64,000 bases of DNA from Hemerocallis citrina. Its lineage: Eukaryota; Streptophyta; Magnoliopsida; Asparagales; Asphodelaceae. The stretch spans positions 175,369,744-175,433,743 of the forward strand of contig CM030363.1 in NCBI GenBank assembly GCA_017893485.1, written 5' to 3'. The first letter of the stretch is position 1. Each line of letters starts with the position of its first letter. The notes beneath the pieces were generated by a model. That model was not told the DNA's origin and made no database searches. It saw only the letters and a list, made by a program, of their open reading frames with translations. The position numbers and the translations under genes are program-made. This document shows, piece after piece, positions 24,101 through 36,337 of this stretch.

Positions 24101-25700
24101 TGACGAAATTAGCCAAATACTGTGGACTAGCCCACAACATGTAGCAAAAATAGTGAAATACAGAATTTTATAAAATTGACCGAGAACCGTGGCTTATAGC
24201 CCCCAAATTATGGTTGAAACGGTGAAATAAAAACGTCCAAAAATTGTCGACTTACATTGTGCACAAATATTTCCAAAATAGTGGAGTATGGAATTTCGCA
24301 AAATGGCGACAAAACATTAAAATACGGAATTTCCTGATATTGGTCAAAATTGTGGACTAAATAGCTCACTAAATTTGGTGAAAATATTAAAATGCAGAAT
24401 CCCACACAATTGATAGAAAACTGTAGACCATAGTCAACAAAATGTGGCAAAAAACTTGAAATATGGAATTTCGCAAAATTTGCCAAATTTTGCGGACTAC
24501 GACTCACGAAATGTGTTCAAAACAGAGGAATATTGAAATTCGCGAAAGCGGGTGAAGATTGTGTACTATATAGCCCACAAAAATGTGATTAAAACAATAA
24601 ATACAAAACTATGCAAAAATGACTGAAAACTGTTGACTATATATATCTTACAAAATATGGCTAAAACAGTAAAATACAAAATTTAGCAAAATTTTTCGAA
24701 AACTGTGGACTAGTCTAAAAAATATGACCAAAATAGTGAAATATAAAATTTCACGAAAGCGACAGAAACTGTGGATTATATAGCCTACCAAATGTAGTCG
24801 GATCAATGAAATACATAAATTGGCGAATTTGGCTAAAACTTGTGGACTCAAACATACATAAATTGGCTATAGCCCACAAAAAGTGACTCAAACATAGAAA
24901 TATGGATCTTCATGAAATTGGCCGACTGCTGTGGACTGCCCCAAAAAAGTGTCCAAACATTGAAATACGAAAATTTACGAAATTAACCGAATACTGTGAA
25001 CTGCCCACAAAATGTGGCCAAAATATTGAAATGCGAAATTTAGCAAAATTGACCAAAAATCATGGACTATGGGTCACAAAATGTGGCAGAAACATTGAAA
25101 TATGCAATTTCGTAAAATACGAAATTTTACTAAATTACTGTAAACTACCCACAAAATGTGGCCACAATATTGAAATGCGGAATTTCGCAAAATTGACAAA
25201 AAATCATGGACTATAGGCCACAAAATGTGGTAGAAACATTGAAATATGCAATTTCGTTAAATTGGCCAAAAAAAACTGTGGACTATATCAAACAAAATGT
25301 TCCAAAAAATTGAAAAATAGTGAAATACGCAATTTCATAAAATTGACAGAAAACTATGGACATAGAAGACAAACTATTGCCAAAATAGTGAAATACAGAA
25401 TTTGACGAAATTGGCCGCTTACAGTGAACTATCCCATTGGCCAAAATATTAAAATACAGAATTTTTCAAAAGCAACAAAAAATCACAAAATGTGGCCAAA
25501 ATAGTTCAATACGGAATTTCGTAAAATTGACTGAAGGCTGCGGACTATAATCAACAAAATTTAGTCAAAACAGAGAGATACGAAATTTCGCAAAAATGGC
25601 CAAAAGCTGTGGACTATAAGCCCACAAAATGTGGTCAAAACAATGAAATACGGAATTTCATAAAATTGACAAAAAACTATGGACTTTCACAAAATGCGGC

Positions 25701-25922
25701 AACAACAACAACAACAACAACAACAACAAAGCCTTTTTCCCAACTAGTTGGGGCTGGCTACATGTATCCTGGTTTGTCATTCTGCTCGGTTTAGCGCAAT
25801 ATCTTCTATAAGGTCACAAGAAATGATATCTTTTCTCACAGTTTCCACCTTAGTTTAAGTCTTTCTCTACCCCTAACTCTACCCTCAATACTTATCAAAT
25901 TACTCTTTCTAATGGGGGCACT
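25701..25922 (-). mobile_element. SINE (Au-like) or 5'-truncated LINE tail
   Basis: On the minus strand this ends CAACTAGTTGGGAAAAAGG, then CTTTGTTG repeats, the well-known tail of Au-type plant SINEs; similar tails occur on some LINE-derived sequences. The TTG microsatellite end is at 25701-25730. A 12-bp flanking duplication, ACAAAATG(C/T)GGC, lies at 25689-25700 and 25923-25934 with one mismatch. Because the target is itself repetitive, that duplication is weaker evidence than usual. No pol III box was assigned. Confidence 0.7.
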
Positions 25923-27174
25923 ACAAAATGTGGCAAAAATATCAAAATATGGAATTTCACAAAATTGATAAAAAACAGTGCACTATAACCCACAAAATGT
26001 GGTAAAAACATCCCAAAGGGAATTTTATGAAAATGGCCACCCCACAAAATGTGACCAAAAATACGAATTTTCGCTACAACGGCCGAAAACCGTGGGCTAG
26101 ATCACAGCTTTGGCCAATTTGGTGAGATTTCCAATTTTACTATCCACTGTTTTTGGTGATTTGGTCAAAATTCTCAATTTCAATATTTTGCTAGATTTTT
26201 TGTGCTATAGCCCACTGTATAGCCCACTATTTTTCGCAGATTTGGTCAGATTTCCAATTTCACTATTTTGGTCATGTTTTTGGACAATCTGCGAATTTAA
26301 CTATTTGGTGAATTAGCCCACAGTTTTTTGGCCGATTTGATGGGATTCTGAATTTCACTATTTTATCCAGATTTTGTGGGATATATTCCATCTTTTTTGT
26401 TTAGAGAAATTTTGCATTGCACTATTTTTGCCAGATTTTGTAGGCTATATATATAGTCCATCATTTTCAACTTATTTTGTGAAAATTCTGAATTTCACTA
26501 TTTTGGCTAGATTTTGTGAGCTATTGATTACCGGCCGAGTCAGTAAGATCTCCATTTTTTACTATTTTTGTTAGATTCTGTTGCCATTATTTTCGGCTGA
26601 ATTGGTGATATTCCGAATTTGAGAATTTTAGCCAAATTTTGTGGGCTGTAGTCCCATGTTTTTTGCGACATTTTGAGAAATTCTGTATTTCACTATTTTC
26701 GCCAGATTGTGTAGGCTAATATAATCCACTGTTTAACTATTTTAGCCAGACTTAGTAAGTTATAACCCACCATTTTTGGCAATTTGGTGAGGTTTCAATT
26801 TTCACTATTTTCGCTATATTTTTGTAAGCTATTGTCCACCTTTTTTTGCTGATTTTGAGGAATTTTGCATTTCGCTATTTTGGGAAGAATTCTTTGGTTA
26901 TAGTTTAACGTATTCAGCTGGTTTGGTGGAAATTTCAAATTTTACTATTTTGGACAAAATTTGTGTGCTAGATCATTGTTTTTTGGTCGATTTGGTGGGA
27001 TTTCGAACATTAGTAATTTTGCTAGATTTTGTGGGCTATATAGTTCACTATTTGTAGCTGATTTAGTGAAAATTTTAATTTCACTACTTTTACCAGATTT
27101 TGCTAGCTAGCCCACCGTTTTTGGCTGATTTGGTGAAATTCTGAATTTTCGCGATTTTGGTCTAAATTTGTGGC

Positions 27175-27535
27175 TACACATACATAGATGACTATTAAAT
27201 ATGAATAGATGAATATTGAATGTGAATATTGAATATGAATATTAAAAAATATCAATGTAAAAAAATGAAACCAAAATATTATTAGATAGCCCATTTACTT
27301 GTTCAGTGGACGAATTTCATTTGGAAAATTTGCAGTCCAATTAAGACGAATTTGAACTCATATAATACGACAATTAGGAGAGTGGTGAAGTTGGAAAAAA
27401 AAAGAATGCAAAATTCATCTTTTTCATGGTACAACCTCAATAACTCATCTGATTCGGTATTGTCAGTAATGACTTTCAGCAAACGGAAAGTAGAACTCTT
27501 TACTTTAGTTTACTGTTGCCAGGTTATTGTTGGTT
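27175..27535. other. Unrelated 360-bp stretch interrupting the array
   Basis: Array units stop near 27170 and resume near 27540 with TTTTCGGCTGATTTG. Between them are a GAATATTGAATATGAATA-type repeat (27195-27250) and sequence without array similarity. It may be an insertion, but I found no clear termini or target duplication. Confidence 0.5.
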
Positions 27536-29750
27536 AGTCCATCATTTTCGGCTGATTTGTTGAAAATTCCGAATTTGAATATTATGGGGGAAAATTTTGG
27601 GAGCTATATATAACCCACCATTTTTTGGGTGATTTTGTGAGGTTTTAAATTTTACTATTTTTCCATATTTTGTTAGCTAATGTTTACAGCTGATTTTGTG
27701 AATAATTTTGAATTTCACTATTTTGGCAAGATTTTGTGTGATGTAGGTCACCGTCTTTCGCTGATTGGTGAGATTTTGAATCTCACTATTTTGACAAGAT
27801 TTTGTGGGTTATAGTCCATCGTTCCTACTGATTTGCTGAAACTTTGGAATTTTACTATTTTGGTCATATTTTTTGACCTAGATCACCATTTTTTGCCGAT
27901 TTGGTGAGATTTCCAATTTTACTATTATGATCAGATTTCGTAGGGTCGTCCACTATTTTTGATTGATTTGGTTAAAAAGTTTGAATTATACTATTTTGGC
28001 AAGATTTTGTGAGCTAGATAACCGTTTTTGGCCTATTTGGTGAGATTATGAATTTAACTATTTTTGCCAGATTTTCTAGTTCATAGTCCACCATTTCTGC
28101 AGATTTGCTGAAATTTCTGAATTTCACTATTTTTGCCATATTTTTTGAACTTTTGCCAAATTGGTGAATTCCAAATTTCATTCTTTTGTCTAGATATTGT
28201 GGGCTTGTCTACCGTTTTTAGCTTTTCTCTGAAAATTTTAAATCTCACTATTTTGGCCAGATTTTGGTGAAATTTCTTAATATCACTATTTTGTCCAGAT
28301 TTTGTGAGCTAACCCACCGTTTTTGAAAGATTTGGTGGAATTCTGAATTTCAAGATTTTTGCCCGATTTTTTGTGGGTTATACCTTTTTCGACTGATATG
28401 GTGAAATTCGATTTTTGACTATTTTGGCCATATTTTGTTAACTAGATCATCGTTTACTGTCCATTTGGTAAGATTTTAGTTTTCACAATTTTGGCTAGAT
28501 TTTTCTGCTACAGTTCACCATTTTCAGCCGATTTTTGTGAAAATTCCGAATTTCACTATTTTTGGCAAATTTTGTGGTATATAATCCTCTATTTTCAGTT
28601 GATTTGGTGAAAATTATGAATTTCACTTTTTTGGTCATATTTTGTGAGCTATACTCTATTGTTATCGGCTGAATTGGTCAAAATTTAGGACTTACTACTT
28701 AGGCTATATTTTGTGGGTTATAATCTATCGTGTTTGGACGGTTTCGTGAATGTTTTGAATGTCACTATTTGGCAGATATTATTGACTAGTTGATCGTTTT
28801 TTGCTGATTCTGAGAAATTCTGCATTTCTCTTTTTCCCTTATTTTATGGGTTATAATTGAGTGTTTTCAGTTGATTTAGCGAATAATTTTGACTTTCACT
28901 TTTTGGTCAGATTTTGTTGCCATTGTGATATTTCCAACTTTTACTATTTTGGCAAGATTTTGCGGAATATAACCCACTATTTTTTGTTGATTTTTATATT
29001 ATTTTTTGCATTTCATTGTCTTGGCCGAATTTTATGGGCTAGCCCACCATTTTTTACTGATTTTGGTGAGATTCCGAATTTCATGATTTTGGCCAGATTT
29101 TGTGGGTTATATAGTGCACAGTATTTTGCCGATTTTGATAAATTCTCCATTTCACGTTGTTGTCCATATTTTGTGCATTATAGTCTACCATTTTTGGCTG
29201 ATTTGGTGAAAATTTTGAATTTCACTATTTTGGCCAAATTCTATCGGCTATAAATCACTGTTATTGGTCGATTTAGAAATATTTATAATTTTATTATTTT
29301 GGTCAGATTTTGTTTGTTATAGATCACTGTTTTTGGCCGATTTTGTGAGATTAACTATTTTACCCAGATTTTGTGGGTTATATAGTTTACCGTTTTTAGC
29401 TGATTTAGTGAAATTTTTGAATTTCACTATAACACACAAAAACTATCCAAAATTTGCAAAGAACAAAAAAAATCAACATTTCTCAAAATTTATAGAAAAC
29501 GGTGGACTATAACACATAAAACTTGACCAAAACAGTGAAATTTAGAATTTTCTCAAAATTTGTCGAATGCGACCAATAATTTTGGCATAAACAGTAAAAT
29601 TTAGAATATCTTAAAATCGACTAAAATAGATAGCTCAAAAAATATAGCAAAAATAGTTTCATAATTTCACTAAATTGATTGAAAACAATGGACTACACAG
29701 CACACCAAATCAAGCAAACACAATGAAAATCAACCGAAAACTAAGGCCGA

Positions 29751-29969
29751 TAAAATTTTCTGGCATTTTTCTTAATTATTAATGCATTATCATAGAGTTG
29801 TATATATGATTAATTATGTAACTATTAGTGTATTTTTATCTTTCTTGTACACGATAAGTTAACATGAAAATTGATACATGTCTTAATTTGACAACAGTTT
29901 ATTAGGGAGGGATTCTAGGGAAAGGTTTAGTAAACATCCCTCGGTGTAAGTCTACTCATTCAATGTAGG
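29751..29969. other. Short spacer, nothing recognised
   Basis: This AT-rich sequence lies between the array and the relic Copia LTR. No gene or repeat was identified. Confidence 0.4.
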
Positions 29970-30436
29970 AAGCATATGTTTGCACTGAAAAATCTCAGAT
30001 GAAGTACTTGATGTTTTTGGTACACCTCTCAACGGAGATTATTACAATATTATATAGAGATCTAGAAAAATCTATGTTGTATTTTTGATACAATAACCGT
30101 CCGATATAATCTGAAGATAAAGCCACATGATAGGAGTCGTACGATCTAACTTGGAGAGGAAGTTGGGTTCAAAAAGATTCACCCAGAACTAGGTCTATCT
30201 GCAACCGTTGCTTACTTGCGGTCGACTGTTCCAAAGAGTAGTAGATTGCTCTCAAGTCAGAGAGTACCCAAGAGCAAGGTGGTCGACTACTATTATGAGC
30301 GGTCGACTGCTCCCTGTGCTGCTTCCTTCCTGCTACTGCTGCTGCTCGTTTCTCATTCAATATTCATTTCGAACCTCTTCTCGCTTAACCATCTTCTCTT
30401 CACATCGAACATAATCTGCAAGATATAAACCCAACA

Positions 30437-31149
30437 ATCTCCACCTTGAATTGCCTATAGACTTTTTCTTTCTCATCTTGCAAACAACCTGGTTTAGTGG
30501 TTTCTTCTGCTGGTCAAATTTATCTCCACATGTCATTTGTCCATTCGTATACCCCCTTCAAGAATATACCCCAGTAGGTGCAACATAAAGGTTTCACCCT
30601 CTGCATGAACTCCACCTACCTGGGGCACTCTCACCTTCTGATGATGTTTGAACGTCGTGATCTCGCTTCGGTGATTCTAGTGGCGGCGAACTGGATAATG
30701 CTTTAGGAATGATATGCTCTAAAACACTTGGCTGAGTCTTTGCGTTCTCGCAAAGCTTGGAGAGGCTGTGCTGAATACCCCATCTTTCCTTCATCACCTT
30801 ACGACGACATTCCCAAACTGATTGAACTCCACCTCAAACTGTTTACCTGTCGTCCCGTGTTTCCAAAGTTCCTATGGATATCATTTCTCGTTTTAACCAA
30901 GGAACATGCATGACCTTCTCCAATGTGAACCCCTTTCCATTTGGCATCTCCAACTCAACTATTTCCTTACCCAGTACGTCTCAAATCTCACCAATCTTTG
31001 TTCCAACACAATGACTTGTTGTAAACTTGTAAGTATAAAAAATCTCCATCTTGGAGAAAATATGAGAATAACTACCTGGATTTTGAAACCATCCAAAATA
31101 CACATTTGAATTGAAACAAGAAGACAGTCTACGTTATCTCCGATTCAAG
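30437..31149 (-). pseudogene. Decayed Copia protease region of element 2
   Basis: The nucleotide sequence follows 32200-32700 of element 3 segment by segment, for example GAACTCCACCTACC and the CGAACGTCGTGG-type stretch, then the stretch around CATCTCCAACTCAACT. That region of element 3 encodes a Copia protease, so this is a relic of the same region. Stops and frameshifts are everywhere and the protease amino end is deleted into the LTR. Confidence 0.65.
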
Positions 31150-31269
31150 AAAACTATTAAACGAAGTATTTGATGCTTTTGGCACACCTCTCAGTGGAGG
31201 CCTTTACAATATAGAGATCTAGAGAAAGCCACACTATAGGAGCCGTATGATCTAACTTGGACATAAAGT

Positions 31270-32005
31270 TGTTGGGATTGGGGCGTCAACAAATGCCCTC
31301 TGGTCGCAGCGGAACTAATTAGAGCAATGAGAAAGTCGAAGTAGACGAGGCGAATAAATTGAGCAAGCAAGTAGATCAACCAAACTAACACAAATACAAC
31401 AACGATGACTTATCCCAGTTAGCTTTTGCTTAATCCAGGGAGAAATATAGGGAGATCTGATATTCAATTAGAAGAGATTACAAGAAGTTACTGATTCACT
31501 TGACACAAGGAATTAAACTCACCCACCAAGAACTATCTCTCTCTCGAGCCTCTTTGCAATGGAGAAAAGAATCTATGAAGTACCCCCCTCTCATATTGGA
31601 GGAGTTTACAATATATAGAGAAGAATAGAGAGAAACCTAAGTCTAATCTTGATCATCAATCGTCCGATAAAACCTGGAAAAGAAGTAACTGAATAGAAGC
31701 CGCACGATTTAACTTGGAGTTGAAGATTAGGCTGAAATGACCTAATAAATTGAGGCCCAAAACTGAACACAGCGGCACGGGCGGTCAACCGTTTGACCAT
31801 ACCACTCTCTGACTTTCCAGTACAAATAGCGGTCGGGGGTGCAGTCGGGGGGTGCGGTCGACTGTCACCCAGACCGGTCGACCGCAACTAGCTGCACCTG
31901 CTGCTACTGCTATTCTCCTTCTACTCGCTTCGATGCTTCGACCTCCGTGCTTCATATTACCTTCTTTTAATCTGAACAACGAGTATACAAGACACAATCC
32001 TAACA
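31270..32005 (-). repeat. 3' LTR of element 3
   Basis: This 736-bp LTR matches 33576-34324. Its GGTCGAC-type cluster is at 31855-31890, within U3 for the minus orientation. Confidence 0.88.
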
Positions 32006-32355
32006 AACTCCACCTTGGATTGCATACGAGTGCTATCACATGATGTGTTACTCATCTCCAAACTCTAACAAATTCTACTTGCAAAGAACTTAGAACAATA
32101 GCTTCTTCTTCTAATTGAAATGATCTCTACCCAATCTCACCAAATCCAGTGCAACCTCTCAAAGGCCCACCTCCGAAGATGTACTCACAAAGTTGCCAAA
32201 CTTCGCACGAACTCCACCTACCCTTAGGCTTTCTCCACCTCTCGACGATATTCGAACGTCGTGGTCTAGTCTCGATGAATCTAGTTGCGGCAAACTAGCT
32301 GAGCTGCGGGAATATCGGGAAAAGGAGCAGCACTTGAGCAAGTATTTCGAATTCC

Positions 32356-32800
32356 TCAAAGCTTGTAGAGATTGTTTTGGCTTGGCCCAACCATTCTCAT
32401 ACCTCTAATCACCTTACAACGACCCTGAGAAACAGACAGAACTCCACCTCGAGCTGTGTACCTGCAGCCCTGTGCATCAAGAGTTCCCAAGGAAATCAGA
32501 TTCCGTTTCAGCAGAGGAATATGCAAAACATCCTTTAAAGTGAACATGTGTAGACCTGGCATCTTCAACTCAACTGTCCCCTCACCCACTACTTCACAAA
32601 TCTTCCTAGTTCTCGTTGTCACACAACGCCCCGTAGTAGACTTATAAGTAGAAAAAAACTCTCTATCGGAGCAAATATGAGAAGAACTCCCTGAGTCAAA
32701 AAACCAACTAGAATCTGCTTCTAAAGAATTTGAAATAAGAAGACACGAATCGCCTGAATCAAAAGCACTAACCACATTAGCGGCTGAACTCCCGTTCTTT
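32356..32800 (-). pseudogene. Copia protease of element 3
   Basis: An open stretch of 139 codons contains WFFDSGSSSHICSD, the aspartic-protease active site, and VLHIPLLKRNLISLG, the family's conserved downstream block. It ends near NNLYKL, where full-length Copia polyproteins continue into the GAG-pre-integrase domain; here a stop follows. The minus-strand sequence between 32355 and the 3' LTR has no integrase or RT motif. Confidence 0.78.
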
Positions 32801-33534
32801 GCGCTCTCCTGATTCTACAATTTTCAACAGTCTTTCTTGATATGCCCTGGCCTCTTGCAATATCGGCAACAGATCGAATCCTTTTGCAAAGCACTTTGTC
32901 TTCCCTCCGAAGGACCATCCACTGCTAGTCAACTTGTAGGAATAGACGATGCAGATTTATAGGGTCTCCTTTCTAAGTTAATTTTTCTTCAATGCTTTAA
33001 TTACACCATCTACCGAAATATTCTTCTTGGCAGATCTACCGTGTAGCATGGTCGTAATCAAAGGCTCATACGAATTCGGCAGTAAATATATCAGGTTGAA
33101 AGCTTTATCTTCCTCACACACATCTGCGTTGATCGCCTTAAGTTCAGATGATACCTTATTGAACTCTGTAATGTGGTCTTGGAGATCGGCACCTTCCTTC
33201 ATAGATAAACGGAATAACTTCCTCTTCCAATGCATCTGATCTAATAACGACGAACCAAAGTAGTCAGTTATGAGTCTTTCCTACAGACTCGCCGCGTCAG
33301 TTTCTTTAGGAAATCTGCACTTGACCTCGTCCGGTAAGGATAGTCGGATTAGACTTATGGCTCTTTCACGAATATCTTCCCAAACATCATCCTTCATATC
33401 AGTTGGCTTTTCTTCTTCTTTACTACTGACTGCAACCGTTCTTGAACAAGAACATCATACATGTCAGTCTTTCAAAGATTGAAATTGATCTTACCATCAA
33501 ACTGCTTGATCTTCAAAATACTATGGCCTGTCAT
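32801..33534 (-). pseudogene. Copia gag of element 3, broken
   Basis: The start chosen is the ATG at 33534, giving MTGHSILKIKQFDGKINFN. The next codon is TGA where the family has Trp. The central UBN2 part (32978-33235) includes EFNKVSSELKAI and LLPNSYEPLI. In another frame, near 32830-32870, the zinc knuckle CRYCKRPGHIKKDC is intact but is followed at once by a stop. The ATG lies about 30 bp inside the PBS. Confidence 0.78.
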
Positions 33535-33575
33535 CTTAACCAAGGAACTCAGTAACCTGAAGCTTTGATACTAGT

Positions 33576-34324
33576 TGTTGGGATTGGAGCATCAACAAAC
33601 GCCATCTTTCGTAGTGGAACTAATTAGAGCAATGAGGAAGTCGAAGTAGACGAGGCGAATAAATTGAGCAAGCAAGTAGATCCACCAAACTAACACAAAC
33701 ACAACAACGATGACTTATCCTGGTTAGCTTTTGCTTAATCCAGGGGAAAATATAGGGAGATCTGATATTCAACTAGAAGAGATTACTAGGAGTTACTGAT
33801 TCACTTGACACAATGAATTAAACTCACCCACCAAGAACTATCGCTCTCTCGGGCCTCTCTTTGCAATGGAGAAAAGAATCTATGAAGTACTACCTCTCAT
33901 ATTGGAGGAGTTTACAATATATAGGGAAGAATAGAGAGAAACCTAGGTTTAATCTTGATCCTCAGTCATCCGATAAAATCTGAAAAAGAAGTAACTGAAT
34001 AGGAGCTGCACGATTTAACTTGGAGTTGAAGATTGGACTGAAACGACCTAACAAATCGAGGCCCAAAACTGAACACAGCGGCGCGGGTGGTCGACCGTCC
34101 ACCAAGACCGGTCGACCGTACCGCTCTCTGACTTCCCAGTACAAATAGAGGTCGGGGGTGCAGTCAGGAGGTGCGGTCGACTGTCACCTAAAACGGTCGA
34201 CCGCAACTAGCTGCACCTGCTGTTGCTACTGTTCTCCTTCTGCTCGCTTCGACACTTCGACATTTGTGCTTCATATTACCTTCTTTTAATCTGAACAACG
34301 AGTATACAAGATACAATCCTAACA
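33576..34324 (-). repeat. 5' LTR of element 3
   Basis: This 749-bp LTR carries four GGTCGAC-type sites at 34085-34205. It differs from the 3' LTR by scattered substitutions, so insertion is not recent. Confidence 0.88.
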
Positions 34325-34601
34325 GAAGTTGGGCGCAAATAGATTCAACCAGAACCAGTTTCATCTGTTGCCACTGCTTACTTGCGGTCAACTGCTTTAG
34401 AGAGCAGTCAACAGATCTCAAGCCATAGAGCACCCGAGAGCATGGAGGTCGACTGTTATTATTTGCAGTCGACTACTCCTTGCGCTACTTTTTCTTGTTA
34501 CTGCTGATGCTCCTTTCTTCTTTTATTATTCGCTTCGAATCTCATCTCGCTTCACCTTCTTCTCTTCACATTGAATCTTTATGCAAGACATACATTCAAC
34601 A

Positions 34602-35494
34602 TGTTTTTTGTGTTATTCATCTGTCCATGTCCATGCTTACTACTCACATATTTTTATCTATAGGTCTTGATCCGGATTTTTCACTTTGTGAGAAAAGCCG
34701 AAGAGATTGTTTATGTTCAGAGATAGTGATACCAATATTTGATGCTTTGATGCTAAGACTAGTTTTTTATTATCTAACTACAATCGTATTAGATTGTTGA
34801 GATTTGGTAAGAATCCATCCACTTTACAAGGGACTGTTGCTTTTGGTTTGGTAAAACTATACCATTTTGTATTAGCTTGATTAGATAGCTGCCTGTGTTC
34901 TCTTTTCACTAAAAACACATGGAATTGTTCCCATTAAGTCGTATCCTTCAAACGGACATCCATTACCGTTAAGGGTGCTTTGAGATGGGCCCTTACCATA
35001 TGATTCATTCGAAATTTAGAAAGATCATGTAATACTTGAGAACTGCACCCAAGGCTAAATCTTGTACAATGTAACCATTTCCTTCAAAAGCATCACAAAA
35101 TAGTTGCATGTTTAGAAAAAAATTTCTGAAATCCAACTCACTAAAATGTTGTTCATAATATATTTTCATCGTACTTTTTTAAACTAAGATGGGGTTACAA
35201 AGTTGAAAAGTTTCAGAAAAAAATCAATATAGATCTCCCAAATTGGGTCATTGGATTTTGTCTAACATGCACAAAAAGTTTTCAGTAATGACAATACTGG
35301 ATCTTATTGACTTACTGTAGCTAAGAATCTTTCTCAATTATTTGCTATTTCTGTCGGTATCAAGTGAAACAAAAGTCTCTCCACACCAAACCATAAATAA
35401 CAATGAATTGCAGTAATACACTACAATTAACAATCCCTAATAGCTGGCACCTTACTAACCTCCAAAAAATTTAAATTCATTTAATGCTAAGATC
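34602..35494. other. Unassigned sequence between element 2 and the hAT transposon
   Basis: I recognise no gene. Two coding-like snippets are visible. On the plus strand, 34670-34800 is open (frame DPDFSLCEKSRRDCL). On the minus strand, 35030-35105 reads QLFCDAFEGNGYIVQ, then LALGAVLKYYM, with a stop shortly after. Neither matches a family I know. They may be decayed exons. Bases 35487-35494 are the hAT target duplication. Confidence 0.4.
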
Positions 35495-36337
35495 TAGTGA
35501 TGGCGGCGGGTTGACCCGCGACCCGCCTATTCGAACCTAGCCCGAAATTAGGCCGTTCGGGTCCGAATCGATCCGGGTCAACCCAGGTTGCCAAGTTCGT
35601 AAATCCAACCCGCTCGACCCAACCTGTGAACCCGTTGACCAGGTCGTACCCGCCCACAACCCGCACGTTCGACCCGTGGGTCGAACGGTCTGAACTCAGA
35701 AATAGAGCCGTTGGCTTTGTTTTGGGGCTTCTTTTTTTTTTTTTTTTTTGCTTTTTTTGTTTGTTCGTTTTTTATTTGTTTTGAGTTTTTTTCCTATAAA
35801 TACCCCCTTAGTTCAATCTAAAAATTTCCACACTACTCTCTTACTCTCTCTACTACTACTACTCAATTCAATCTCAATACAAACAAATTTTTTCGACAAA
35901 AAAGCAAGCGACAAAAGAGTGAAAAAATTCTATTGTATCGAATTATGTTAATTCAGCTCTCAATTACGTCTACTTCAACCCCTCCAACAAAGAAGCTCTC
36001 TCCCTCTTTCAACGACTACCCAACTACGTGACTACGTATATTACACTTCTCAATCGACTACATCTACTTCTACTTTATTTTTTCTCTCATTTCTATATAC
36101 GATTATTCACGAAGTACGGTATCAAAATTTCACAACCCTCCTTTTGTCTTGATTTTTGTCGTAGTTCTAATTTTTTGTATTATATTTGTTTGTTGGTTTT
36201 TAGTTTTTCTCTCTCTCAACCCTTCTATTGTTTTGTAGATTTTATTTTTTAACATATACCTCCTAAATTATTTTTTATTATTTCACATACATTAGTAAAA
36301 CACTAGAAATCGTTTTTTTCCCACATACACTATTACC

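Larger units (their letters stand above)
20795..29750. repeat. Nine-kilobase array of diverged ~70-bp units in alternating-orientation blocks
   Basis: Over 100 loosely similar units follow each other. In forward units the order is CCACAAAATGTGGCCAAAA, then TTGAAATACGGAATTTCGC, then AAATTGGCCGAAAACTGTGG and ACTATAGC; the period is about 70 bp. Two small palindromes recur: CCACA-AAA-TGTGG and GAAAT-ACGGA-ATTTC. Blocks by eye: forward about 20795-21180, reverse 21180-21925, forward 21940-26095, reverse 26100-29430, forward 29430-29750. Units differ by many substitutions and indels, so the array is old. The larger pair (21940-26095 against 26100-29430) forms an inverted repeat meeting near 26100. 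Open frames inside are shadows of the period. No transposase or terminal structure was found. Confidence 0.85.
31270..34324 (-). mobile_element. Copia element with gag and protease only (element 3)
   Basis: The element is 3,055 bp with LTRs at 31270-32005 (736 bp) and 33576-34324 (749 bp), TGTTGGG to CTAACA. It is flanked by AAAGT (31265-31269) and GAAGT (34325-34329), a 5-bp duplication with one change. The PBS on the minus strand is TAGTATCAAAGC (33562-33573), a decayed initiator-Met site. A purine tract, AAGGTGGAGTT on the minus strand, adjoins the 3' LTR at 32006-32016. The 1.57-kb interior encodes only gag and protease. It is inserted in the LTR of the related element 2. Confidence 0.88.
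29970..34601 (-). mobile_element. Relic Copia element (element 2) hosting a nested Copia element
   Basis: This is a minus-strand relic. Its 3' LTR is about 29970-30436, ending CCCAACA, followed by a tract that on the minus strand reads AAGGTGGAGAT. Its 5' LTR is split by element 3: the pieces are about 31150-31269 and 34325-34601, ending TTCAACA. The internal region (30437-31150) keeps only a decayed protease segment; gag and the PBS are gone. The outer LTR boundaries near 29970 and 31150 are uncertain because the copies diverge there. The LTRs contain GGTCGAC-type sites (30220-30310 and 34440-34475). Confidence 0.75.

Noticed and set aside
21769..29512. Many short open frames in the 70-bp array
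   Set aside because: They repeat with the array period and change frame with each indel. No domain or start signal supports them.
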